From: Anaerolineales bacterium
GTDB lineage: Bacteria; Chloroflexota; Anaerolineae; Anaerolineales; Villigracilaceae
Direction: 5' to 3'
NCBI GenBank assembly: GCA_020847435.1
Contig: JADLBX010000041.1
Coordinates: forward strand, 1-58,551
Length of the DNA: 58,551 nucleotides
Below are positions 7,471 through 15,850 of this stretch, piece after piece. The translations under genes and the position numbers were made by a program. Under the pieces are notes generated by a model that worked only from the letters and a program-made list of their open reading frames with translations, was not told the DNA's origin and made no database searches. How positions within the stretch are numbered: position 1 is the stretch's first letter; every line of letters starts with the position of its first letter.

Positions 7471-10197
7471 CTACGACCGGCTTGAAGAAGCTGATAACGA
7501 TCGTTGAGCGCGTTCCAGACATTCCTTTAATTTTTCAGCCACCGTTTCGGCATATTCATATGCCACAATATTATGATCCGCGATAAACCGGTAAATTTCC
7601 GCGCCGCCGCGGGCGAGCGCCTTCCAACCCCACTGCGTATCGTCTGAGCTTTCTCGTTCGGTCTGGCTTGACCGAAATAAAGTGAGTTTGCCTGCATAAG
7701 GCTGGGGAATGTAATCATGCAGAGCCTTACTATGGATCGTCCGTAAATAAGTCAGTAATAATCTATCCGGCAGGCGTAATTTCCGTGCATGAATGAATGT
7801 AGCCAGGTTAAAAACCACAGCCCGCATAAACTTGGTCCTCAATAACAACCAAACGTGCCCGGCTTTGCCCGAGAAGTCCATACTGGATAGGTGTTGGAAC
7901 TGCCAACGGATTCTCTGCCATACACTCACATAATGTGGATGGCTATCCGAGGGCGCGCCTGTCTTTACATCCATCATCCCATACGCGGAGAAGCGCGCCA
8001 GGCGTTCCGGGTTACGCGTGTCCAGCATCACCAACAATTCAACTGATTCATCCTGCAGCAAGAGTTGTTGAGCCATCTCGTAGGCGATGTTCCCGCCCAT
8101 CGAAAAACCGCAGAAAAAATAGGGTCCATGGGGTTGAATTTTCTGTACTTCGCTAATATACAAGGACGCCATATCCTCGATCCGGGTGAGCGCCGGGGTC
8201 GTGCCGTCCACGCCCTGCGCTTGAATTGCATAAAAGGGTTGATCCACGGGCAAATGCTTGCCAATATCCCGCCAAAATAACACGCCGCCTTCATATCCAT
8301 GTATGCCGAATAGGATCGGCTTTTCGCCGAGGGTGTTGATCGGAATAATAATGGAATTGGACTGCGCCCTATGCTCGGGCGTTTTTAGCATTTCCGCGAT
8401 GCTGGCAATCGTTGCGGCATGGAAAAGAGTCGTCAAAGGGAGGCGGACGCCGAATTCTTTTTCGATGCGCGTAAAGAGCCTGACTGCCATGAGGGAATGT
8501 CCGCCGAGATCGAAAAAGTCGTCATGGACGCCGAAATTTTTCTGCGGCAACAGGTCGCGCCAGATGCCGGTCAATTTTTCTTCAACTGCATCGCGAGGCA
8601 GGTCAGGGTTTGTAATCGTCTCCGGCGCCGCCGTTGCCGCGAGGGCGGACAGGGCTTGGCGGTCCACCTTGCCGTTCGGCGATAACGGCAATTTGTCCAA
8701 CACAGTGAACACGGAAGGAATCATGTACTCGGGAAGAGTCTCTCGACAATGTTGTCTCACTGCGGCGACGTCAATCGAGGAGCCCGCCGGAACAAGATAT
8801 GCCGCTAAATAGCCTTCATCCTGCCGGTCCTTTGCCAACAAGACGACGCAATCGCCCACCTCGGGGAGTTTCCGCAGAGCCGATTCCACTTCGCCCAACT
8901 CGAGACGCTGACCGCGGATCTTCACTTGCGTATCGCCGCGCCCAAGAAACACGATGTTGCCGTCCTCGCGCTGGCGCGCCAGATCGCCCGTCCGGTAGAG
9001 GCGGTCGTTTCGTCCATCCTTGAAGGGGTTGCCGATAAATTTTTTCTCAGTGAGTTCCGTCTGGTTGAGGTAGCCGCTTGCCAGGCAGGGGTTGCTGATG
9101 CACAATTCGCCTATCTCGCCGGGCGCGACGGGATTCAAGCGTTCATCCACAATGTAAAGGTTGGTTTCGGCAATGTTCTTGCCGATCGGCGTGACGCCTT
9201 CCGCCTTGTCGTCGGGCTGGGTCGGTATGGGATAGGCGGCGACAAACCCGGTCGTTTCGGTCTGCCCAAAGATGTTGACGAGGCGGGCGCGATGCGAGGT
9301 CAGCCGCGCCCAATCGCGCGGCGTATCGAACGGCAAAGCCTCACCCACGCAAGCAATGCGGCGCAGATCGTTTTGAAGGAGCTCGCGCCGCGCAGAATCG
9401 GACAACTCGCGCAGACTATTATTGATCGCCCGCCAGAACGACGGGACTACATCCATCAGGGTGACGCGTTTCCGCTTGATCTCCGCAAACAACGCCAGCG
9501 GGTCGCGCATTTGGTCGCTGGAGGCGAGCGCAAGCGTGGCGCCGCGCGAGAGCGACACCATGATCTGCCTGACGGCGACCGCGTAAGAGATGGAAGCGCT
9601 TTGCAGGTACACATCTTCAGCAGACACGTCCAGCGCGGATTGCGAGAGGCGCACAAAATTCCGCAGACTGCCATGAGAGACCATGACGCCTTTCGGCACA
9701 CCGGTCGAGCCCGACGTGTAGATCACGTAGGCAGGTTTGTCCGCGTCGGTGACGTTTTCCAGAGTCTCGGTTGACATTTGGGAGATTTGTGGCGCGGCTG
9801 TATCAAGCGCAACGATTTTGCCGCTTTCGGCGGGCAGGGATTCGATCAGCGTCGATTCGGTGACGACAAATTTTGCGCCCGAATTCTCCATGATGACGCG
9901 AATCCGCTCGCGCGGGTAGGTTGGGTCAATCGGAACATACGCTCCTCCGGCAAGCAGACAACCCAGAATTGCGACGACAATCTCAACCGAACGATTCAGG
10001 CAAATGACGACCAGGCTCCCAGCCTGCACGCCCTCGCCGCGTAAATGCCGCGCCAGTTGATTGGCGCGCGCGAGCAGGTCGGAGTAGGCGAGCGCCTCGT
10101 CACCATAGCAAACCGCAGTCTTGTGCGGGGACTCGTTTGCCCAGAGCGAGACTTGTTCGTGAATCAATAATTCTGCGATGTTGACAGTCTCTTGCAT
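7471..10197 (-). CDS. Orphan NRPS-like synthetase with A-PCP-TE architecture
   Basis: The 908-residue product has three domains. An adenylation domain (about 10-510) shows YTSGSTGVPKG near residue 162, NIFGQTETT (A5) and NGKVDRQ (A10 Lys near 510). A carrier domain has the phosphopantetheine site FFDLGGHSLMAV, with Ser near 567. A thioesterase (about 630-890) shows GFSMGG (Ser near 699) and a candidate catalytic His in IADHNIV. There is no condensation domain. In motif A4, the FDxS whose Asp binds the substrate alpha-amino group reads SYAV, putting Ala at that position. This suggests a substrate without an alpha-amino group, such as an aryl acid or 2-oxo acid, as in furanone or quinone synthetases. 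The ATG at 10197 is preferred over 10203 because AGGA sits 5 bases upstream. No other biosynthetic gene is adjacent. Confidence 0.85.
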   Translation of the reverse strand: MQETVNIAELLIHEQVSLWANESPHKTAVCYGDEALAYSDLLARANQLARHLRGEGVQAGSLVVICLNRSVEIVVAILGCLLAGGAYVPIDPTYPRERIRVIMENSGAKFVVTESTLIESLPAESGKIVALDTAAPQISQMSTETLENVTDADKPAYVIYTSGSTGVPKGVMVSHGSLRNFVRLSQSALDVSAEDVYLQSASISYAVAVRQIMVSLSRGATLALASSDQMRDPLALFAEIKRKRVTLMDVVPSFWRAINNSLRELSDSARRELLQNDLRRIACVGEALPFDTPRDWARLTSHRARLVNIFGQTETTGFVAAYPIPTQPDDKAEGVTPIGKNIAETNLYIVDERLNPVAPGEIGELCISNPCLASGYLNQTELTEKKFIGNPFKDGRNDRLYRTGDLARQREDGNIVFLGRGDTQVKIRGQRLELGEVESALRKLPEVGDCVVLLAKDRQDEGYLAAYLVPAGSSIDVAAVRQHCRETLPEYMIPSVFTVLDKLPLSPNGKVDRQALSALAATAAPETITNPDLPRDAVEEKLTGIWRDLLPQKNFGVHDDFFDLGGHSLMAVRLFTRIEKEFGVRLPLTTLFHAATIASIAEMLKTPEHRAQSNSIIIPINTLGEKPILFGIHGYEGGVLFWRDIGKHLPVDQPFYAIQAQGVDGTTPALTRIEDMASLYISEVQKIQPHGPYFFCGFSMGGNIAYEMAQQLLLQDESVELLVMLDTRNPERLARFSAYGMMDVKTGAPSDSHPHYVSVWQRIRWQFQHLSSMDFSGKAGHVWLLLRTKFMRAVVFNLATFIHARKLRLPDRLLLTYLRTIHSKALHDYIPQPYAGKLTLFRSSQTERESSDDTQWGWKALARGGAEIYRFIADHNIVAYEYAETVAEKLKECLERAQRSLSASSSRS

Positions 10198-10467
10198 ATT
10201 CATCCTATTTGTACGAAAAGCAGTTGTAATGGTCGAAAGCCAATTATAGGGAAGCCTGCAGCGCCGAGACGTTACAGGAGCGTTACTTTGATCCCTGCGC
10301 GAAAGCATTCTGCCCCACCCATTTGAATACTTCGAATTAATTTCACAGTCGTCGGAACAGTTGCGGATTTCCGGCTACATGACCCATCTTTGCCTGCTAG
10401 GTTACACTGAATAAAATCAGCGGCGGTTCACACGCGCCGCAGGGCATGGTAAACTCGCCCACGACCC
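10198..10467. promoter_or_regulatory. Divergent promoter region between the synthetase and thioesterase operons
   Basis: No gene is seen in this 270-base stretch. On the minus strand a TATAAT (about 10242-10247) lies some 40 bases upstream of the synthetase start. On the plus strand TTGCCT and TAAAAT, 16 bases apart (about 10390-10417), could drive the six-gene operon. A GC hairpin (gcggcg/cgcgccgc) follows. Confidence 0.35.
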
Positions 10468-10959
10468 ATGAGCCACATTACAAACCCCAAACCGATCAGC
10501 GCCTCGCGCGTGACGTTATCGCAATTGATGCACCCCGAACACGCCAACTTGCTCGGCAACGTGCACGGCGGTTGGATCATGAAAATGGCGGACGAAGCCG
10601 GCGCGCTCGCCTGTATGAGACACGCCCAGCGGAAAGTCGTCACTGTCGCCATTGACTCGATGACCTTCCGCGAGCCGATCAAGATCGGCGACCTGGTCAT
10701 CTTGAACGCGGAAGTCACCTACACCGGCAGGACCTCCATGGAAGCGAAAGTGGATGTGCTAGCCGAGAACCCGGTCACGCGCGAACGCTCGCACACGAAC
10801 GCCGCGTACCTCGTCTACGTCGCGCTCGACGACGACGGCAAGCCGACCGAAATCCCTCAACTGAAAGCGGAATCGGCGGAAGAAGAACTCAAACTGATTC
10901 AGGCGAAGGAAAGACAGGAACGCCGCTTGCAAGAAAAGAAACTGCGCGAGGCGCAATGA
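10468..10959 (+). CDS. Acyl-CoA thioesterase, hotdog fold (YciA/BFIT type)
   Basis: The 163-residue product carries the hallmark NLLGNVHGGWIMKMADEAGA, the active helix of acyl-CoA hydrolases of the YciA/ACOT12 group. Its Asn and Asp residues hydrolyse acyl-CoA thioesters to free acid and CoA. The substrate range cannot be read from the sequence. The last 35 residues form a charged helix (EEELKLIQAKERQERRLQEK), a tail longer than usual that is likely exposed. It is the first gene of a run of six in which each stop overlaps the next start. Confidence 0.9.
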   Translation: MSHITNPKPISASRVTLSQLMHPEHANLLGNVHGGWIMKMADEAGALACMRHAQRKVVTVAIDSMTFREPIKIGDLVILNAEVTYTGRTSMEAKVDVLAENPVTRERSHTNAAYLVYVALDDDGKPTEIPQLKAESAEEELKLIQAKERQERRLQEKKLREAQ

Positions 10960-12173
10960 CAGAACCAGAACTCACCCCAACCGAAGCGGAAGCAAAAGAA
11001 CCCGTCGCGCACTCGTTCAAGAGTTTGCGCGAACTGGTTGACTTTGTCTCGGGAAAAAACCTGCCGCCGATCACAACCGATGACGGACGCGTGACTGAGG
11101 CGCTCCCCTTCCCGTTTCTCGCCATCGTGGGGCAACAGGAAATGAAACTCGCGCTCCTGCTTGCGTTGATCAACCCGAATGTGGGCGGTATTTTGTTGAT
11201 CGGTCCGCGCGGCACGGCAAAGACAACAGCCGTCCGCAGTTTGTTGGATTTGCTCCCAATGGTCGAGCGAAGTACTTGCCCATACGGTTGTCTGCCCGAA
11301 GATATCGAAGCGGGCGGCGTGGATGCGGTCTGCCCGGACTGCGCGAAAAAATTTGCCGAGGGCAAGCCGCTCACCGCGCCGGACAAAGTCCGCTTGATCG
11401 AACTGCCGTTGAACGCCCGCATCGAAGACGTGGTCGGCGGCATTGACGAGCGCGCGGCGGTCCACGAGCGGATGCGCATCCGCCGCGGAATCCTCGCGCA
11501 GGCGGATCGCAATTTGTTGTACATTGACGAAATCAATTTGCTCAGCGACGATGTCGTGGATTCGATTCTGGACGCGGCGGCGCAGGGCTCGTACACCGTG
11601 CGGCGCGGTCCCATCGCGGCGACGTATCGCTCGCGCTTCGTGTTGATCGGCTCGATGAATCCCGAAGAGGGACGCCTCCGCCCGCAGATTTTAGACCGCT
11701 TCGGACTCAGGGTGATCGTGCGCGGCTTGGACGACGCCTCGCAGCGTCTGGAGGCGTATCGCCGCGTGCAGGCTTACCTTGCGAATCCGCGTCAATTAGT
11801 GAACCAGTTTTCCCCTGAGATGGAAGCGGCGGCGGCGGAAATCCGCAGCGCGCGCGAACAGGTCAAGCAGGTCGTCATCCCAGATGCGGCTGCAAATCCC
11901 GCCATCGCCCTTGTCCAAAAATTGGGAATCGATTCACTGCGCGCCGAGATCACGTGGTTCGAATCGGCGCGCGCGTACGCCGCGGCGGATGGACGAAGCG
12001 AAGTCACGCACGATGATTTGAAAATCGTCGCGCCGATGGCGTTGCGGTTGCGACGCTCGGTTTTCATGAACGATTATTTCAAAGGGCAGGCGGGTGAGGA
12101 AAAAGAAATGAACGCGGCGCTGAACGGATTCGGAAAATCTTCCGCGAAAAAGAATACGCGCAAAACAAAATGA
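10956..12173 (+). CDS. Magnesium-chelatase subunit I-like AAA+ ATPase with a Cys4 insert
   Basis: This is a 405-residue AAA+ protein. Walker A is GPRGTAKTT near residue 83, and Walker B is LLYIDEIN near 188. The sensor region IGSMNPEEGRLRPQILDRFG is typical of the BchI/ChlI clade. Between them lies STCPYGCLPEDIEAG followed by AVCPDCAKK, four cysteines spaced like a zinc or redox site. True chelatases need BchH and BchD partners and none is present here, so tetrapyrrole insertion is doubtful; a MoxR-like chaperone ATPase is an alternative. It overlaps the thioesterase stop and the GNAT start by four bases each. Confidence 0.8.
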   Translation: MTEPELTPTEAEAKEPVAHSFKSLRELVDFVSGKNLPPITTDDGRVTEALPFPFLAIVGQQEMKLALLLALINPNVGGILLIGPRGTAKTTAVRSLLDLLPMVERSTCPYGCLPEDIEAGGVDAVCPDCAKKFAEGKPLTAPDKVRLIELPLNARIEDVVGGIDERAAVHERMRIRRGILAQADRNLLYIDEINLLSDDVVDSILDAAAQGSYTVRRGPIAATYRSRFVLIGSMNPEEGRLRPQILDRFGLRVIVRGLDDASQRLEAYRRVQAYLANPRQLVNQFSPEMEAAAAEIRSAREQVKQVVIPDAAANPAIALVQKLGIDSLRAEITWFESARAYAAADGRSEVTHDDLKIVAPMALRLRRSVFMNDYFKGQAGEEKEMNAALNGFGKSSAKKNTRKTK

Positions 12174-12799
12174 GCGACGTGAAAATTGCAAACCCCGTAT
12201 ATCGAATCGAAACGAAGCGGCTCGTTGTACGTTGCTACAATCCATCGGATGCGCAGGCGCTGGCAGATTCGGTGAGCGAAAGCGTGGAGCATCTCAAGCC
12301 GTGGATGCCCTGGGCTCATGACGAACCACAACGAATGGAAGCAAGGGAGGAACGGTTACGCAACGTTCGCGGCAAATTCGATTTGGGACAGGATTACGGG
12401 TATGGAATTTTCAACCGCGAGGAAACGCGCTTGTTCGGTAGCACGGGGCTACACACACGACTTGGCGATAATGAACTTGAGATCGGCTATTGGATTCACA
12501 AAGACTTTGTCAATCAAGGGCTTGTTACAGAGTCCACTGCCGCATTGATCAAGGTCGCGTTCGAGATCATTCACGTGCATCGCATCGAAATTCACTGCGA
12601 CCCGCGTAATCTCGCCTCCGCCTCGATCCCGCGCAAACTCGGTTTCACGCACGAAGGCACGCTCCGCGCGAAAACGCCCTTCCGCGATGAATGGAGGGAT
12701 ACGATGATCTGGGGATTGCTCGAAAGCGAGTACCCGAACAGCCCATCGGTAAAAGTGGAGATTCGAGCCTTCGACGCGGCTGGCAACGCCTTGATATGA
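12170..12799 (+). CDS. GNAT acetyltransferase, RimJ/RimL type
   Basis: The 209-residue product begins with the RimJ/RimL pattern RIETKRLVVRCYNPSDAQAL and contains the acetyl-CoA region ELEIGYWIHKDFVNQGLVTE and the later NLASASIPRKLGFTHEG. These enzymes acetylate protein N-termini, amino groups of small molecules or antibiotics; the substrate is unknown here. Both ends overlap neighbouring genes by four bases, so it is part of the same transcript. An extra C-terminal tail of about 30 residues is polar. Confidence 0.85.
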   Translation: MSDVKIANPVYRIETKRLVVRCYNPSDAQALADSVSESVEHLKPWMPWAHDEPQRMEAREERLRNVRGKFDLGQDYGYGIFNREETRLFGSTGLHTRLGDNELEIGYWIHKDFVNQGLVTESTAALIKVAFEIIHVHRIEIHCDPRNLASASIPRKLGFTHEGTLRAKTPFRDEWRDTMIWGLLESEYPNSPSVKVEIRAFDAAGNALI

Positions 12800-14418
12800 A
12801 ATCCCTGTTCGAAAGCGCGACGCGAAAACCGATCTATCTGCTCCTCGCCGTCAACATCCTGATCGGTTTGTTCACGTTTCGTAATTATGGACTTTCGTGG
12901 GACGAGCCGTTATTTTACGATTACGCCGACGCGCTCGGATACGCCTATTCGCCGAGTGAATGGTTCAGCGGGCATTTCGATCTCGAAAATTCCTACGGAC
13001 CCAGCGCGGAGGATCACAAGACGCGCGGTCCCGCGTATTTGTTTCTGGCGCGTAATTTCGTCTACGGCTTTGAAGCGCTTGGCGTAGACCGCGCCTCAGC
13101 GTGGCATCTCGTCAACTTTCTTTTTTTTCAACTCGGGGTTTATTTCTTTTTTCGCCTGGCAACGCGCTGGATGAAACCCTCTGCCGCGCTCGCGGCGACC
13201 GCGTTCTTTTCTTTTCAGCCGTTGTTGTGGGGACACGCCTTCATCAACCCGAAAGACCCTCCTTTCTTGGTTTTCTTTCTCGGAGCAGTCTGTTTGGGGT
13301 TTGAGATGATAGACGATATCGAAATAAAAGCAAGCCAGATTTGGAACATTATCGCGGCGGGATTCTGCTTAGGCATTGCAACTTCAATCCGCGTGTTGGG
13401 TCCGCTAGCGGGAGTGATCGTGCTTGGGTACGCGGGCTTCATCGTCTTTGCCCGCACGGACGTGAACGTCCGTGCTATTCCTACGAAGTCCGCTGAAGCG
13501 GACTCCTCGACACATTCAAGGCGAAAAAATTTCATCCGACCAATTGCCGTTTATTTGCTTATTGCTTTCGCAGTGATGCTCCTCACCTGGCCCTATCTTT
13601 GGGAGAATCCGATCGGGCGGCTGTTTGAAACGCTCAAATTCATGTCCGATAACCCGACACAACTCGCGGTTTTGTTCAACGGCGAGACCTTCCGCGCGGA
13701 CAACATGCCGCGGCGTTACCTTCCCTTCATGTTGTGGTCAACGCTGACCGAGCCAACATGGTTGTTATTCGGGATTGGCGCAGTGATCGGATTTGCAAAA
13801 TACAAACGGAACACGAAAGAGTTTATCTCGCTGGCTCTGACACTTAGCTGGTTCATGCTTCTGGTCGCTTATGTGTTGATTCTTCGACCCGCCGTGTACG
13901 ATGGCTTGCGTCACTTTCTTTTCATTCTGCCGCCAGTGTTTATCTTTGTGGGATTTGTGTTCGAGTGGATAGTAAGCAGGATAAGATCGCCAATTTGGCT
14001 ACGCGCTGGAATTGTTTTGCTCATTCTAGTTCCGGGCATCAACGGGATTATCCAACTCCACCCCTACGAATACGCGTATTACAATTCATTCGTCGGCGGC
14101 ACAGATGGAGTTTTCCGCAAGTACGAAACGGAATACTGGCTCACCTGTTACAAGGAGGCGATGCAGAAACTTGACGCGAGTTTAGATCAACCAACCAATG
14201 TGTTTGTCTTGCGCGAGGCATACATCGCTGAATATTATTCCGGGAAAAATACGATTGTCCGCGATCTACGCGGCGCAATAAGTGAAGTGAAATCAGGCGA
14301 TTACATTCTGGTCAACACACGCACCAACGACGACCGTTCCGTTTTCCGCGACGCGCCGCCCGTGTTGCAGATCGGGCGCGCGGGCGCGATCTTTTGTGAG
14401 GTAAAGGAAATCCCATGA
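12796..14418 (+). CDS. GT-C membrane glycosyltransferase (PMT/ArnT-like, family 39 type)
   Basis: The 540-residue polytopic protein has FRNYGLSWDEPLFYDYADAL near residue 30. This acidic first-loop motif (xDE) is typical of dolichyl/polyprenyl-phosphate sugar transferases that glycosylate proteins or lipids on the outer face. About eleven hydrophobic segments follow, then a small extracytoplasmic C-terminal domain. The start at 12796 overlaps the GNAT stop. Residues about 220-237 (RTDVNVRAIPTKSAEADS) are encoded by two back-to-back palindromes at 13454-13504 in a loop between membrane segments, and look like an inserted element that stayed in frame. Donor and acceptor are unknown. Confidence 0.75.
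   Translation: MKSLFESATRKPIYLLLAVNILIGLFTFRNYGLSWDEPLFYDYADALGYAYSPSEWFSGHFDLENSYGPSAEDHKTRGPAYLFLARNFVYGFEALGVDRASAWHLVNFLFFQLGVYFFFRLATRWMKPSAALAATAFFSFQPLLWGHAFINPKDPPFLVFFLGAVCLGFEMIDDIEIKASQIWNIIAAGFCLGIATSIRVLGPLAGVIVLGYAGFIVFARTDVNVRAIPTKSAEADSSTHSRRKNFIRPIAVYLLIAFAVMLLTWPYLWENPIGRLFETLKFMSDNPTQLAVLFNGETFRADNMPRRYLPFMLWSTLTEPTWLLFGIGAVIGFAKYKRNTKEFISLALTLSWFMLLVAYVLILRPAVYDGLRHFLFILPPVFIFVGFVFEWIVSRIRSPIWLRAGIVLLILVPGINGIIQLHPYEYAYYNSFVGGTDGVFRKYETEYWLTCYKEAMQKLDASLDQPTNVFVLREAYIAEYYSGKNTIVRDLRGAISEVKSGDYILVNTRTNDDRSVFRDAPPVLQIGRAGAIFCEVKEIP
13454..13504. repeat. Palindromic element inserted in frame in the glycosyltransferase gene
   Basis: There are two adjacent hairpins: gcacggacg/cgtccgtgc with a tgaa loop, and agtccgct/agcggact with a ga loop. 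They encode about 17 extra residues with a composition unlike the membrane protein around them. Confidence 0.65.
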
Positions 14419-14981
14419 GTCTACGCGTCATTGCCGGGAAAGCCAAAGGGCGGAAGTTGAAATCAGCGCCGGGCGACACCACCCGCCCCATCACGGACCG
14501 CGTCAAGGAAGCGCTGTTCAACATCATCTCCAGCGACGTGATCGACTCCAACTGGTGGGATCTGTTCGCAGGCACAGGCGCGGTCGGAATCGAAGCGTTG
14601 AGCCGCGGCGCGGCGTTCGTCCGCTTCACCGATTCGAACCGCGCGCCCATCGAAACGATCCAATCCAACGTGGAGCATTGCGGCTTCGCGTCGCAGGCGG
14701 AAATCCGCCGCGCAGACGCGTTCGCGTATCTCGCCTCGTCTGCCGACAAAAAATTCGAGTACATCTACATCGCTCCCCCGCAATACAAAGACATGTGGGT
14801 CAAGGCGTTGGAACTCGTGGACGACAACCTCGAATGGCTCACCGACGACGGCTGGGTCGTCGTGCAGATCGCGCCGCGTGAATTCAAGTTCAGCGAGGTT
14901 AGGCTCGAGAATCTCGAACAGTTCGACGAGCGAAAATACGGAACGACGTTGCTGGTCTTTTATCAAAAGAAAGAGGCGTAA
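14415..14981 (+). CDS. rsmD: 16S rRNA (guanine-N2)-methyltransferase RsmD-like, with altered catalytic motif
   Basis: The 188-residue product has the RsmD N-terminus (MSLRVIAGKAKGRKL) and PGDTTRPITDRVKEALFNII, the SAM motif WWDLFAGTGAVGIEALSRGA, and the family length. RsmD methylates G966 of 16S rRNA in E. coli numbering. In place of the usual D-P-P-Y/F motif, which holds the target base in N2-guanine methyltransferases, this protein reads IYIAPPQYKDMW (Ala120-Pro-Pro-Gln123). Orthologues in relatives may share this change; if not, activity is in doubt. It overlaps both neighbours and sits fifth in the six-gene operon. Confidence 0.8.
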   Translation: MSLRVIAGKAKGRKLKSAPGDTTRPITDRVKEALFNIISSDVIDSNWWDLFAGTGAVGIEALSRGAAFVRFTDSNRAPIETIQSNVEHCGFASQAEIRRADAFAYLASSADKKFEYIYIAPPQYKDMWVKALELVDDNLEWLTDDGWVVVQIAPREFKFSEVRLENLEQFDERKYGTTLLVFYQKKEA

Positions 14982-15757
14982 TGCCATTTGTGTGGCTGTT
15001 CCTCCTCAGCGGATTCGTCATCCTTTGCTTGACGACGATTCTTTGGCTGGTCAGTCTCCCGCTCAAGAATTCCAGCATCGCGGACATATTCTGGGGAATC
15101 GGCTTCATTGTCGTTGCGTGGCTGGCGTTTTCATACGGATATGGCTACCTACCGCGCAAACAATGGATGACGGCTCTGGTCACCGTTTGGGGACTCCGCC
15201 TCGCGCTTCACATCGGCAACCGCAATTGGGGCAAACCTGAGGACTTTCGCTATGCCAAATGGCGCGAGGAAAACGGTCCGCGCTGGCGCTGGATTTCCTA
15301 TTTCAAAGTATTTCTACTGCAGGGATTCTTGATGTGGATTCTCAGCGCGCCCATCCTTGCCGCGCAAAGTTTGGGATACCCAGCAATTCTCACGCCGTTG
15401 GATTTGCTCGGCTTGTTACTTTGGGCGGTCGGCTTGGTATTCGAGACCATTGCGGATCTACAATTAAGCCTGTTCAAACTCACCCCAGCGAACAAAGGCA
15501 AATTACTTACAAGCGGATTATGGAAATTCTCGCGCCACCCGAACTACTTCGGCGAATCGGTTGTTTGGTGGGGCGTTTATTTCATTGCCCTCGCGGCAGG
15601 CGCGTGGTGGACGGTCTTCTCCCCCATCTTGATGACGTGGCTGTTACTCCGCGTTTCCGGCGTCGCCATGCTCGAACGGACGCTCAGACTCAAACCCGGA
15701 TATCAAGAGTACATGCGAAAGACAAGCGCGTTCTTTCCGTGGCTGCCGAAACAGTAG
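14981..15757 (+). CDS. DUF1295 steroid 5-alpha-reductase-like membrane protein
   Basis: The 258-residue protein with about six membrane segments matches the DUF1295 pattern. WREENGPRWRWISYFKVFLL lies in the middle, and near the C-terminus are GLWKFSRHPNYFGESVVWWG and LERTLRLKPGYQEYMRKTSAF. The RHPNYFGE stretch is the NADPH-binding signature shared with isoprenylcysteine methyltransferases and 5-alpha-reductases. The substrate is unknown, perhaps a lipid enone. The ATG shares its A with the RsmD stop (TAATG). The operon ends here at a strong palindrome. Confidence 0.85.
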   Translation: MPFVWLFLLSGFVILCLTTILWLVSLPLKNSSIADIFWGIGFIVVAWLAFSYGYGYLPRKQWMTALVTVWGLRLALHIGNRNWGKPEDFRYAKWREENGPRWRWISYFKVFLLQGFLMWILSAPILAAQSLGYPAILTPLDLLGLLLWAVGLVFETIADLQLSLFKLTPANKGKLLTSGLWKFSRHPNYFGESVVWWGVYFIALAAGAWWTVFSPILMTWLLLRVSGVAMLERTLRLKPGYQEYMRKTSAFFPWLPKQ

Positions 15758-15780
15758 GGCGAGATAATATCTCGCCCTAC
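15754..15780. terminator. Perfect 13-bp-arm hairpin at the operon end
   Basis: Arms gtagggcgagata and tatctcgccctac surround a single A and overlap the TAG stop codon at 15755-15757. No T tract follows directly (gttacaatatcctttt). It probably stops or stabilises the 3' end of the six-gene transcript, and the palindrome may belong to a dispersed family. Confidence 0.6.
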
Positions 15781-15835
15781 GTTACAATATCCTTTTAGTC
15801 CGAACAGGTCATGCAAAACGAATATCCCGCCGTGC

Positions 15836-15841
15836 TAGAAT
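15836..15841 (+). promoter_or_regulatory. TAGAAT -10 box nine bases before the kinase start
   Basis: The sequence tagaat is followed by nine bases and then the ATG at 15851. Transcription starting about 7 bases downstream would leave almost no leader, and no Shine-Dalgarno sequence is visible. Confidence 0.4.
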
Positions 15842-15850
15842 AACCGCATC

